From: an uncultured Methanobrevibacter sp.
GTDB taxonomy: Archaea; Methanobacteriota; Methanobacteria; Methanobacteriales; Methanobacteriaceae
DNA: 33,007 bases
Direction: 5' to 3'
Assembly: GCA_900320515.1 (NCBI GenBank)
Contig: ONSJ01000037.1
Span: 1 to 33,007 of the forward strand
Part shown: positions 17,439-25,107 of the stretch, piece after piece
Position numbering within the stretch: the first letter of the stretch is position 1
Layout of the letters: every line of letters starts with the position of its first letter
Notes under the pieces: generated by a model
The model's input: only the letters and a program-made list of their open reading frames with translations
Told to the model about the DNA's origin: nothing
Database searches by the model: none
Made by a program: the position numbers and the translations under genes

Positions 17439-18271
17439 CTAATCAACTCAATATATTCTTTGATTGCTTCCTTATAACTTCTAAGCGGCTTGAATCCTTT
17501 TTCAATCCAATTCTTATTTTCCAAAACGGAATAGCTTGGCCTTGGAGCGGGCCTTGCAAACTCGGATGCAGTCACAGGAATCACATTAACGTCCTTTTGT
17601 GCAACCTCAAAAATGTATCTTGCAAACTCACACCATGAACAGCTTCCGGAATTTGTCAAATGGTATATTCCGTAATAATCCGTTTCGATTAGCTCAGAAA
17701 TCCCAAATGCCAAATCTGGAGTGTATGTCGGTGTTCCGACCTCATCATAAACGACAGTTATTTCCGAATGGCTTTTTGCCAATTCAAGCATTGTCTTTGG
17801 GAAATTCTTGCCGTTGATTCCATATAGCCATGCGGTCCTTATGATGAAATATTTGTCCAAAATTTCCTGTATGGCCAGTTCTCCTTCGAGTTTGCTCTTA
17901 CCATAAATGCTGATTGGGCCTATTTCCCCATCTTCAGCAATAGGTTCTGTGGCACTTCCATCAAATACGTAATCAGTGCTTATATGAACAAGCGGACAGT
18001 CAATTTCCCTGCATGCCAGAGCCAAGTTTCTAACACCGTCACCATTGACGGCATATGCAAGATCACGGTTTTCCTCGCAACCGTCGACATCGGTATATGC
18101 GGCGGCATTGATAACAATGTCCGGCTTTGCATCGCAAACAAATTCGATTGTATGATTTTTATCTGTAATGTCCAATGTTTTAGAATTTGTCAAAATTAAT
18201 TCATGATTTTCCAAAACATTAATCAAATCATGGCCCAACATTCCGCTAGAACCTGTTATTAGAATTTTCAT
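17435..18271 (-). CDS. rfbD: dTDP-4-dehydrorhamnose reductase
   Basis: RmlD reduces dTDP-4-keto-L-rhamnose to dTDP-L-rhamnose with NAD(P)H, completing the pathway started by rfbA, rfbB and rfbC. The 278-residue SDR protein has KILITGSSGMLGHDL at the N-terminus, NAAAYTDVDGCEEN, HISTDYVFDG and the catalytic YGKSKLEGE. RTAWLYG and RPSYSVLENK are also diagnostic. The ATG at 18269-18271 follows AGTGATAATT. A GTG three codons upstream belongs to that ribosome-binding site and is rejected. Unlike the other three pathway genes it is separated from the operon by the C69 peptidase and the barnase/barstar pair, which follow it on the same strand. Confidence 0.95.
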   Translation of the reverse strand: MKILITGSSGMLGHDLINVLENHELILTNSKTLDITDKNHTIEFVCDAKPDIVINAAAYTDVDGCEENRDLAYAVNGDGVRNLALACREIDCPLVHISTDYVFDGSATEPIAEDGEIGPISIYGKSKLEGELAIQEILDKYFIIRTAWLYGINGKNFPKTMLELAKSHSEITVVYDEVGTPTYTPDLAFGISELIETDYYGIYHLTNSGSCSWCEFARYIFEVAQKDVNVIPVTASEFARPAPRPSYSVLENKNWIEKGFKPLRSYKEAIKEYIELIR

Positions 18272-18300
18272 AATTATCACTTAAAAATTTAATATTAGTT

Positions 18301-18308
18301 TTTATATA
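18301..18308 (+). promoter_or_regulatory. TATA box of the wecC-like gene
   Basis: TTTATATA lies 41 bases before the chosen ATG, giving a leader of ~20 bases with GGAG. The element sits in the divergent gap to rfbD. Read on the other strand it is TATATAAA, but its spacing to rfbD is too short to leave the rfbD Shine-Dalgarno intact. Confidence 0.6.
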
Positions 18309-18348
18309 TGTTTGAAGTAATATTTAATTAATAATGGAGTTGGAAATT

Positions 18349-19587
18349 ATGAAAGTATGTATTATTGGTCAAGGCTACATTGGACTACCAACAGCCGCAT
18401 TATTCGCTCGTAACCACTGTGAAGTGGTAGGCGTCGACATATCAGAAGAAATGATAAAAAATCTGAATAAGGGAATTATCCACATCGAAGAGCCTGGAAT
18501 ATCCGACATCATCAAAAAAGCTGTTGAACTAAAAGTGTACAAAGCAAGCCTAACTCCACAAAAAGCCGACGCTTTCATAATTACCGTGCCAACACCATAC
18601 ATAGTTGAAAACTACAGCTGCGATTTGAGCTATGTAATAACAGCATGTGAATCAATTCTGCCTTACCTTGAAAAAGGAAATACTGTCATTATTGAATCCA
18701 CAATTGCTCCCATGTCAACAGATGAGACAATAAAGCCTATCTTTGAAAAGGCAGGCTTCACAATTGGCAAAGATTTGTTCCTTGCACATTGTCCGGAAAG
18801 GGTGCTTCCCGGAAGAATCATTGATGAACTGATACACAATGACCGAATAATCGGTGGAGTCACACCTGAATGTGCCAAAAAGGCCTGTGAAGTTTATGGA
18901 CAATTTGTTGAAGGGGACCTGATGCTGACAGAAGCAAAAACCGCCGAGTTATCAAAATGCATGGAAAATACATTCAGGGATGTCAACATTGCCCTTGCAA
19001 ATGAGCTTGCTAAAATATGTGCTGAAATTGGTGTAAATGCACTTGACGTTATTGAAATGGCAAACAAACATCCAAGAGTTAACCTGCACTCACCAGGTCC
19101 GGGTGTTGGAGGGCATTGCCTTGCAATAGACCCTTACTTTATTTATGCAAAGGCACCAGAGCAGGCAAAAATCATTAAATTGGCACGTGACACCAATAAC
19201 TCCATGCCCGATTTTGTCGTTGAAAATGCTAAAAAAATAATTCCAAATGGTAAGATAGCAATATTGGGCGTTTCATATAAAGGCAATACCGGAGACGACA
19301 GGGAAAGTCCTGCTTATGAAATCATTGCCAAATTAAGCACCAATTATGAGATAGCTATCCACGACCCTCACATCACCAATCCTGATTTTGTCAGTTTGGA
19401 CGAAGCGACAAAAGATGCGAATCTGATTTTAGTGCTATGCGATCATAATGAATTCAAAAACCTGGATTATGATTTAATATCAAAAAATATGAATAATCCT
19501 ATAATATTTGATACAAAAAATATAATAAAAGAAGTTCCAAACGAAATTAAATTATATAATTACGGGAACTTATACGAATTGAATTAA
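18349..19587 (+). CDS. UDP-N-acetyl-D-mannosamine dehydrogenase family protein (WecC-like)
   Basis: This family oxidises a UDP-sugar twice with NAD to the uronate, most often UDP-ManNAc to UDP-ManNAcA, a building block of surface glycans. The 412-residue product has the Rossmann loop CIIGQGYIGLPTAALFA, TVPTPY, ESTIAPMST, the CPERVLPGRI substrate region and GPGVGGHCLAIDPYF with the catalytic Cys. ILGVSYKGNTGDDRESPA follows in the C-terminal domain. WecC is favoured over UDP-glucose dehydrogenase by the ERVLPG and GHCLAIDPYF forms; UDP-GlcNAc or UDP-GalNAc dehydrogenase is the alternative. No WecB epimerase is nearby. The ATG at 18349 is preceded by GGAGTTGG. The in-frame upstream ATG sits just before the ribosome-binding site and is rejected. 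Its stop overlaps the stop of the convergent DUF2264 gene. Confidence 0.9.
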   Translation: MKVCIIGQGYIGLPTAALFARNHCEVVGVDISEEMIKNLNKGIIHIEEPGISDIIKKAVELKVYKASLTPQKADAFIITVPTPYIVENYSCDLSYVITACESILPYLEKGNTVIIESTIAPMSTDETIKPIFEKAGFTIGKDLFLAHCPERVLPGRIIDELIHNDRIIGGVTPECAKKACEVYGQFVEGDLMLTEAKTAELSKCMENTFRDVNIALANELAKICAEIGVNALDVIEMANKHPRVNLHSPGPGVGGHCLAIDPYFIYAKAPEQAKIIKLARDTNNSMPDFVVENAKKIIPNGKIAILGVSYKGNTGDDRESPAYEIIAKLSTNYEIAIHDPHITNPDFVSLDEATKDANLILVLCDHNEFKNLDYDLISKNMNNPIIFDTKNIIKEVPNEIKLYNYGNLYELN

Positions 19588-20795
19588 AAATTAATTGATT
19601 GGTCTGGTTGTATTTGATGGCCATTCCATGCTTTTTGACTACTCCATTCTTCAGATGGTGATTCCCAAAATACATCATTGGCTTTTAAACCTAATGGTAA
19701 AAATATTGTACAGCACGCATAAAGACTGCCTGTATCAATGTTATCTTCACAGATTTCCATTTGAGACCCATTCAATCCACAAATCAACCATCCTTCAGAG
19801 TTAAAGTTTTGATTGCCTTCAAATTGCCTTTGAATAACTTTTGTAAGTGCACATCTGACCTGTGCCTGTGAGATATTTCTTGGTAAAATTTTTAATAAGG
19901 CAGCCTGTGAAAGCAAGTGGAAAATGCCGCAACGATAAGATAACGCTCTGCCCCAAAGAGGATATGTTCCTTCTGGAGAAATGATTCTTTCAAGCTGGGA
20001 AGCCAATCTGGAAGATCTCATTAACTGCACATCCAAAAATTCCCCATCTCGAAGGCTATACTTTCTCATTACGCGCAAGATATCATTGAGCATAGGATGA
20101 ATAACTAAACTGTTAAAATAACCCACTTCAAAATCCGCACCGTTAGAGTAGATTGCATCGCCAACATACAATTCGTCCCTGAACTTGGCAACAGCATAAG
20201 TCAACCTCTCCATATCACATTCACCGGTGAATTCTAAAAGAGCGGCTTCAATCATTGAGGTGTACAATAACCAATGATTTTCAAAAGGTGCTATAATTCT
20301 TGTATTTTTGAATTCGCGGATTATTCTGGCTTGAACATCCATAGGTAAATTAAGCCAAATTTGATTTTTAGCTCTGAGTAATCCTTGAGCAAATAAAGCA
20401 ACATCAACTAAAGATTGTTTAGGTTCTACAATAAAGATATAATCATTGCTATTTGTACTGACAGCATTTTTAATGGCCTGTAAAGTCAAACGAATATACC
20501 TCTCACGAACTTTACCTTCTTCAGAAATATCAGGCCCCAATTCCAACCAAGGAGCGATACCATTAAAAACACGAGCAAAAGCTTCAAGATAAGAAAACTT
20601 CTGTCCTTCAGAAGTGTTTGATTCAAAAGGCATTGTTTTTCTAAGTGATCCTTTTGATAGATTGTTGAGGACAGGAAATGCTATCTTTTGTAATGTTGAA
20701 ACCCAAAAAATCCTATCTTCCCAAACAGGAGTTTCTTCCTCAATTATTTGAGGTTCTTCTTCTTTTTTGAATCTTTTAAAAAATGAGTTGCTCAT
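19584..20795 (-). CDS. DUF2264 domain-containing protein
   Basis: The 403-residue product matches the DUF2264 family through conserved blocks such as FARVFNGIAPWLEL (about 73-86), NHWLLYTSMIEAALL, FRDELYVGDAIYSNG, GYFNSLVIHPML and GRALSYRCGIFHLLSQAAL. The family is thought to have an alpha/alpha-toroid fold like polysaccharide lyases and glycoside hydrolases, but no activity is established that I know of. Family members are common in Bacteroidetes, suggesting transfer. No signal peptide is seen; the N-terminus is charged (FFKRFKKEEEPQIIEEE), so a cytoplasmic location is likely. No Shine-Dalgarno precedes the ATG, and the TATA box at 20819-20826 is centred ~27 bases away, so the mRNA is probably leaderless. 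It is adjacent to glycan genes but stands alone. Confidence 0.85.
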   Translation of the reverse strand: MSNSFFKRFKKEEEPQIIEEETPVWEDRIFWVSTLQKIAFPVLNNLSKGSLRKTMPFESNTSEGQKFSYLEAFARVFNGIAPWLELGPDISEEGKVRERYIRLTLQAIKNAVSTNSNDYIFIVEPKQSLVDVALFAQGLLRAKNQIWLNLPMDVQARIIREFKNTRIIAPFENHWLLYTSMIEAALLEFTGECDMERLTYAVAKFRDELYVGDAIYSNGADFEVGYFNSLVIHPMLNDILRVMRKYSLRDGEFLDVQLMRSSRLASQLERIISPEGTYPLWGRALSYRCGIFHLLSQAALLKILPRNISQAQVRCALTKVIQRQFEGNQNFNSEGWLICGLNGSQMEICEDNIDTGSLYACCTIFLPLGLKANDVFWESPSEEWSSQKAWNGHQIQPDQSINF

Positions 20796-20818
20796 AATTT
20801 ATATTTTGTTAAACATTA

Positions 20819-20826
20819 TATATAAA
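20819..20826 (-). promoter_or_regulatory. TATA box of the DUF2264 gene (leaderless spacing)
   Basis: The minus strand reads TTTATATA, centred about 27 bases from the ATG at 20795. A normal archaeal start site would fall on or next to the A of the start codon. It lies 20 bases from the oppositely oriented leuC TATA box, forming a compact divergent promoter. Confidence 0.55.
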
Positions 20827-20838
20827 TATTAAAAAGAG

Positions 20839-20846
20839 TTTATATA
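20839..20846 (+). promoter_or_regulatory. TATA box of the leu-ribH unit
   Basis: TTTATATA is preceded by purine-rich AAAAAGAG, a good BRE-like context. The predicted transcript start lies near 20870, leaving ~20 bases before the leuC ATG, with AAGAGGTT as the ribosome-binding site. Confidence 0.6.
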
Positions 20847-20891
20847 TTTTGATAAATATAAATAATTATCATTACTAAGAGGTTAGAAATA

Positions 20892-22095
20892 ATGCCAACA
20901 ATGTCCGAAAAAATATTAGCTAGAGCTTCAGGAAAAGAGAGTGTAGAAGCTGGAGATATTATTATAGCAAATATTGATATAGCAATGACCCACGATTTAA
21001 CAGGGCCTCTTTCTGTTGAGTCTTTTGAAAAGATTGGCGCTGAAAAGGTCTGGGATTCCTCAAAAATTGTTATCCCATTTGACCATCAAGTGCCGGCAGA
21101 TTCAATAGATTCCGCCAATAATCATATTTTAATGAGAGAATTCGTTAAAAAGCATGATATTGAGCATTTTTATGATGTTAATGCAGGTGTCTGCCATCAA
21201 ATCTTACCTGAAAAAGGTCATGTAGTGCCTGGAGACGTTATTGTAGGTGCCGATTCCCATACCTGCACTCATGGTGCACTGGGCGCATTTGCAACAGGCA
21301 TCGGTTCAACCGATATGGCCATGGTATTTGCTGAAGGTAATTTATGGTTCAAGGTGCCTGAAACCAATAGATTTAACATTACCACATATTATCGGTGAAA
21401 TGGGCGCTGATGGATCCACTTACAAGGCCTGTGAATTTGCAGGAGAGACAATATCAGACATGAGCGTTTCAGATAGAATGGTCCTATGCAATATGGCAAT
21501 TGAAATGGGTGGAAAAACAGGTTTGGTGGAACCGGACGAAAAAACTATCAGTTATGTTGAAAAACGTTCTGATAAACCCTACAAAGTGTTTAAAACTGAT
21601 TTGGACTCATCTTCTCTCAATATAATTGATGTGGATGTCAATGATTTGGAGCCTCAGATTGCTTGCCCTCACAATGTGGATAACGTAAAGCCGATTGGTG
21701 AGGTGGATGTAGAAATCGATCAGGTATTCTTAGGTTCATGCACAAATGGCCGAATCAGCGATTTGAGGGATGCTGCAAAGATTTTAAAAGGCAATAAGAT
21801 AGCTAACGGCACCAGGATGTTGGTCATACCTGCATCCAAGGAAGTTTACTCAAAAGCTTTGGACGAAGGATTAATCAGAATATTCGTTGATGCTGGAGCT
21901 CTCGTATCTGCTCCATGCTGTGGCCCATGTCTTGGAGGCCATACCGGAATTATAGGACCTGATGAAGTAAGCCTTTCCACATCCAACAGAAACTTTAAGG
22001 GAAGGCAGGGAAGTCCTGACGGAAAAGTTTATTTATCCTCTGCTGCTGTTGCTGCGGCTTCAGCAATTGAAGGAAGAATCGTTGCACCGGAGTGA
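20892..22095 (+). pseudogene. leuC: 3-isopropylmalate dehydratase large subunit, frameshifted by an internal deletion
   Basis: LeuC forms the [4Fe-4S] half of isopropylmalate isomerase in leucine synthesis. Codons from 20892 read through [18 protein letters not shown] and [11 protein letters not shown], then reach a TGA at 21396-21398. From 21385 another frame continues as [18 protein letters not shown] to a normal end, with the cluster cysteines in GSCTNGRISD and CCGPCLGGHTG. Between RF and IIG there are 13 bases, where family members usually have ~18 residues, so about 41 bases seem lost. The total of 1204 bases is not a multiple of three. Either the gene is recently dead or the assembly is wrong. 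The homoaconitase paralogue (AksD) is the alternative; the linked LeuD type favours LeuC. Confidence 0.85.
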
Positions 22096-22099
22096 TCAT

Positions 22100-22579
22100 A
22101 TGAAAGGAACAGCTTGGAAATTTGGAAATGATATCGACACAGACATTATCGTTCCTGGAAGATACTTAATTTATACTGATGAAGAAAGATTATCACAGCA
22201 TTGTATGGAAGGACTCGATGCTGACTTTAATAAGAAATGCAAAAAAGGAGACTTTATAGTAGCCGGAACAAATTTCGGATGCGGATCTTCAAGGGAACAC
22301 GCCCCAATTGCACTCAAGGGTGTTGGCGTGTCAGCCGTGATTGCCGAATCATTTGCCAGAATCTTTTATAGAAATGCTACTAATGTAGGAGTTCCCCTTC
22401 TTGAAGCTCCTGGAATTACAGAAATTATAGAAAATGGAGATGAAATTGAAGTGGATATGGATGAAGGAACCATTACTGCTTCAGATGGTGAAAAAATCAC
22501 ATTTAAAAAATTACCTCCATTCATGTTAGAAATTTTAAATCAGGGTGGTTTGATTGAATACCTCAAAAACAAAAGATAA
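22100..22579 (+). CDS. leuD: 3-isopropylmalate dehydratase small subunit
   Basis: LeuD is the swivelling small subunit that pairs with LeuC and sets substrate specificity. The 159-residue product has [33 protein letters not shown] and [17 protein letters not shown]. The specificity loop reads YLIY (22-25). From the methanogen literature as I recall it, isopropylmalate isomerases have YLVY-like loops and homoaconitases YLRT, so the leucine-pathway enzyme is favoured over AksE/HacB. The ATG at 22100 lies four bases after the leuC stop, with GGAGTGAT spanning that stop; a longer in-frame start inside leuC is rejected. Without a working LeuC it would have no partner unless the paralogous large subunit substitutes. 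Confidence 0.92.
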   Translation: MKGTAWKFGNDIDTDIIVPGRYLIYTDEERLSQHCMEGLDADFNKKCKKGDFIVAGTNFGCGSSREHAPIALKGVGVSAVIAESFARIFYRNATNVGVPLLEAPGITEIIENGDEIEVDMDEGTITASDGEKITFKKLPPFMLEILNQGGLIEYLKNKR

Positions 22580-23561
22580 ATATACTATTGCAGTCGTTCC
22601 AGGTGATGGAATCGGCAAAGAGGTTATGAAAGCAACATTGGATGTTTTGGATGCATTGGATATTGACTTTGAATATGTCTATGGTGATGCGGGAGACGAA
22701 TGCCTTGAAAAGACAGGCACTGCACTGCCAGAAGAGACTTTAGACATCATTAGAGAAGCTGATGCATGCCTTTTTGGAGCAGCTGGCGAAACCGCAGCTG
22801 ACGTAATCGTTAAGATACGCCAGGAAATGAAAATGTTCGCTAATCTAAGACCCGTTAAAGCTTATCCTAATACTAACTCATTATTTGACAACATTGACTT
22901 TATGATTGTGCGTGAAAATACAGAAGGAATGTACATTGCCGATGAGGAATCATTTACCGATGAAGGGGCAATAGCAAGGCGCATTATCACAAGAGAAGCG
23001 GAAAGACGCATCATTGACTATGCATTCAAATATGCAAAGGACAATGGCAAGACTAAAGTGACTGCAGTTCATAAGGCCAATGTGCTCAAAAAAACCGATG
23101 GTTTGTTTCGCGAGATTTTCTATGAAGTTGCAAAGGATTATCCCGACATTGCAACTGAGGACTTTTACGTGGATGCAACTGCAATGTATCTTATTACACA
23201 ACCTGAAAGCTTTGAAGTTATTGTAACAACCAATCTTTTCGGAGACATCTTATCCGATGAAGGGGCGGGCCTCGTCGGAGGACTTGGCTTGATTCCATCC
23301 GCAAATATCGGAGAGAATGGAGCATTGTTTGAACCTGTTCACGGTTCAGCGCCAGATATTGCAGGCCAGAACAAAGCAAATCCAATAGCTATGATGCTTT
23401 CGGCAATAATGATGCTTAGATATTTAGGTGAAAATAGCGAAGCCGACAAATTCGAGGCTTCAATACTAAAAGTACTGAATGATGCTAATACTTTAACCGG
23501 TGATTTGGGCGGTTCAGCTACAACCGATGAATTGACCGGTGAAGTTATAAATAACTTATAA
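22554..23561 (+). CDS. leuB: 3-isopropylmalate dehydrogenase
   Basis: LeuB oxidatively decarboxylates 3-isopropylmalate to 2-oxoisocaproate with NAD. The 335-residue beta-decarboxylating dehydrogenase has AVVPGDGIGKEVM, the substrate-binding VRENTEGMY, the catalytic KANVLK and DATAMYLI, and EPVHGSAPDIAGQ for the cofactor. The start is a TTG at 22554 overlapping the last 26 bases of leuD. GGTGG at 22544-22548 is well placed for it, and no ATG is available before the conserved N-terminus. Homoisocitrate dehydrogenase (AksF) of coenzyme B synthesis is a close paralogue and cannot be fully excluded, but linkage to leuC/leuD supports leucine synthesis. Confidence 0.9.
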   Translation: MNTSKTKDKYTIAVVPGDGIGKEVMKATLDVLDALDIDFEYVYGDAGDECLEKTGTALPEETLDIIREADACLFGAAGETAADVIVKIRQEMKMFANLRPVKAYPNTNSLFDNIDFMIVRENTEGMYIADEESFTDEGAIARRIITREAERRIIDYAFKYAKDNGKTKVTAVHKANVLKKTDGLFREIFYEVAKDYPDIATEDFYVDATAMYLITQPESFEVIVTTNLFGDILSDEGAGLVGGLGLIPSANIGENGALFEPVHGSAPDIAGQNKANPIAMMLSAIMMLRYLGENSEADKFEASILKVLNDANTLTGDLGGSATTDELTGEVINNL

Positions 23562-23577
23562 AGGAGATATAATAAAT

Positions 23578-23691
23578 ATGAATTTCAAAAAATTAACCAA
23601 AATGCAAATGGCAGCACTTTTTATCATATTCATTATGGTAGTAAGTGGGGTAGCAGGATTTTTACTCATCATATTCGGTGGTGCCGGATAA
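23578..23691 (+). CDS. 37-residue single-pass membrane peptide
   Basis: A short reading frame lies between leuB and ribH. It has a polar, lysine-containing N-terminus (MNFKKLTKMQ), then a hydrophobic helix (about 12-36: AALFIIFIMVVSGVAGFLLI and onward) ending GGAG. It carries the strongest ribosome-binding site of the operon, AAGGAGATAT, eight bases before the ATG. Spacing to leuB (16 bases) and ribH (19 bases) fits co-transcription. I do not recognise it. The strong translation signal and clean transmembrane pattern argue for a real gene. No function is proposed beyond membrane location. Confidence 0.72.
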   Translation: MNFKKLTKMQMAALFIIFIMVVSGVAGFLLIIFGGAG

Positions 23692-23710
23692 TTAAAGAGG
23701 GATTGATAAA

Positions 23711-24127
23711 ATGGCAAGATATGAAATAGCAGCAGTAGTTGCTGAATTCAACTATGATATTACACAAATGATGTTAGAACTCGCTCAGGCAGAAGCAAAA
23801 AACAGAGGCTGTGAAATTACTAAAGTGGTTGCAGTTCCAGGCGTATTCGATATGCCTCTTGTAATCAAAAAATTATTGCAGAAAGGGGAATACGATGCAA
23901 TCATTACCCTTGGTGCTGTAATTGAAGGTGCAACTGACCACGATCAAATCGTAGCACAACACGCTTCTCGTAAAATTGCTGACTTAGCACTTGAATATGA
24001 CACTCCTGTAGCATTAGGAATTACCGGACCTGGAATGACCAGAATGGACGCACACAGACGTGTCAAAAATGCAAAAAGTGCAGTTGAAGCAGCCATCAAA
24101 ATGTGCGACAGATTAAAAGAAATCTAG
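23711..24127 (+). CDS. ribH: 6,7-dimethyl-8-ribityllumazine synthase
   Basis: RibH condenses 5-amino-6-ribitylamino-uracil with 3,4-dihydroxy-2-butanone-4-phosphate, the penultimate step to riboflavin; in methanogens the same pyrimidine also feeds F420. The 138-residue product is of normal archaeal length. It has VVAEFNYDIT with the substrate-binding Phe-Asn, VPGVFDMPLV, ITLGAVIEGATDHD and the later GITGPGMTRMDAHRR. GAGGGATTGAT precedes the ATG. Marker protein 11 follows after seven bases. Confidence 0.95.
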   Translation: MARYEIAAVVAEFNYDITQMMLELAQAEAKNRGCEITKVVAVPGVFDMPLVIKKLLQKGEYDAIITLGAVIEGATDHDQIVAQHASRKIADLALEYDTPVALGITGPGMTRMDAHRRVKNAKSAVEAAIKMCDRLKEI

Positions 24128-24134
24128 TGATTGG

Positions 24135-25076
24135 ATGGAAATACTAAAGCCTAACGAATTAAGAGAAAAGTTTAATGACCCATGGATAGCCCCATATGAA
24201 AAAGTATTGACTATGGTAGATGGGGACAATGTGGAACTAGTGGAGTACCATCCATGCATTTCAGGATCCCATTGGTTACTGCATCAGTACAGAAACAATT
24301 CAGAGCTTATCGACTCCGCTTACCGTGACGGAAACAAGCACGTTTACAAATGCCATGTCGGTAAGGCTCCACTTGACCTGAAGGCAAGTTTCAATGCTGC
24401 AGGAATTGATGAGATTGTTGTTGACGGCGATGAGGTTAAAGTTACACACGCAGGCCTTGCAGGAGCCGGAGTCGGAGCCGGAATGTGCAGAGGAATGGGC
24501 GAAGGAGTAAAATATGTTGAGCTTATTCAAGTTGGAGGAGGCTCAAAAGCGGGCAAAGCCACAGTTGTGACACCTAAACTTGAAAAAGTGGTTATTGGCG
24601 TTGATGATACCGATACAAAAGATGCCGGCGCTACATGGACAATGGCTCATAATTTGGGAGTTGAACTTGCAGAAATGGGCTTTGAATACTTGGACCATAT
24701 AATTGTTCAACTGTATCCGCATAATCCTCATAAAACTCAAAATTGCGTTTCAATTGCTCTTACCTTCGCTGTTGAAAGCGACAAAAAGCAAGAGTTAATC
24801 GACAATGTAATTGAAATTCTTAAAAGAGACACATTATCCGATAAAACAGCAATTGCCATTCTGGAAGGTTTAGACATTCCGGAAAAATTAAGAGAGTATT
24901 CCATTGCCACAAAATCTGGAATGATGGATGTTGAAACTGCTGAATCCGTTGCAAAGGAATTGAACATTCCATTGATTGCAGTTACAGGCGAACAGGGTAA
25001 AGTCGGTGCTCTCGCTGCACTTGGACTTTATGATGATGTTGAAGAAGCTGTAAAAGCTTATGAAAAAGAAATCTAG
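24135..25076 (+). CDS. Methanogenesis marker protein 11
   Basis: This 313-residue protein is of a type conserved across methanogens and used as a genomic marker of methanogenesis; its biochemical role is unknown to me. It has WIAPYEKVLTMVDG at the start, HAGLAGAGVGAGMCRGMGEG in the middle, a VIGVDDTDTKDAGATW acidic motif and QLYPHNPHKTQNCV. The DDTDTKDAGATW block resembles the nucleotide-handling domain of TiaS-like proteins. The ATG is preceded by AGTGATTGG, which starts at the ribH stop, so the two genes are coupled. The stop codon lies inside a hairpin terminator. Confidence 0.9.
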   Translation: MEILKPNELREKFNDPWIAPYEKVLTMVDGDNVELVEYHPCISGSHWLLHQYRNNSELIDSAYRDGNKHVYKCHVGKAPLDLKASFNAAGIDEIVVDGDEVKVTHAGLAGAGVGAGMCRGMGEGVKYVELIQVGGGSKAGKATVVTPKLEKVVIGVDDTDTKDAGATWTMAHNLGVELAEMGFEYLDHIIVQLYPHNPHKTQNCVSIALTFAVESDKKQELIDNVIEILKRDTLSDKTAIAILEGLDIPEKLREYSIATKSGMMDVETAESVAKELNIPLIAVTGEQGKVGALAALGLYDDVEEAVKAYEKEI

Positions 25077-25107
25077 AATAATTTTCTAGATTTTTAACTT
25101 ATTTTTT
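25069..25107. terminator. Bidirectional hairpin terminator between convergent genes
   Basis: Arms AAATCTAGAA (25069-25078) and TTCTAGATTT (25084-25093) pair perfectly over ten bases with the loop TAATT. On the plus strand a run of seven T (25101-25107) follows shortly. On the minus strand the sequence after the stem reads TTTC then TTTTTC, inside the neighbour's coding end. The marker protein 11 stop codon (25074-25076) lies in the left arm. Confidence 0.75.

Noticed and set aside
21247..22095. Second half of leuC as an independent gene starting at 21247
   Set aside because: Its first ~46 codons are the out-of-frame shadow of the conserved LeuC sequence; no ribosome-binding site is present.
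22100..23561. Homoaconitase/homoisocitrate dehydrogenase (coenzyme B pathway) instead of leucine genes
   Set aside because: The small-subunit loop is YLIY rather than YLRT and the gene set is in leuCDB order; kept as an alternative in the entries.
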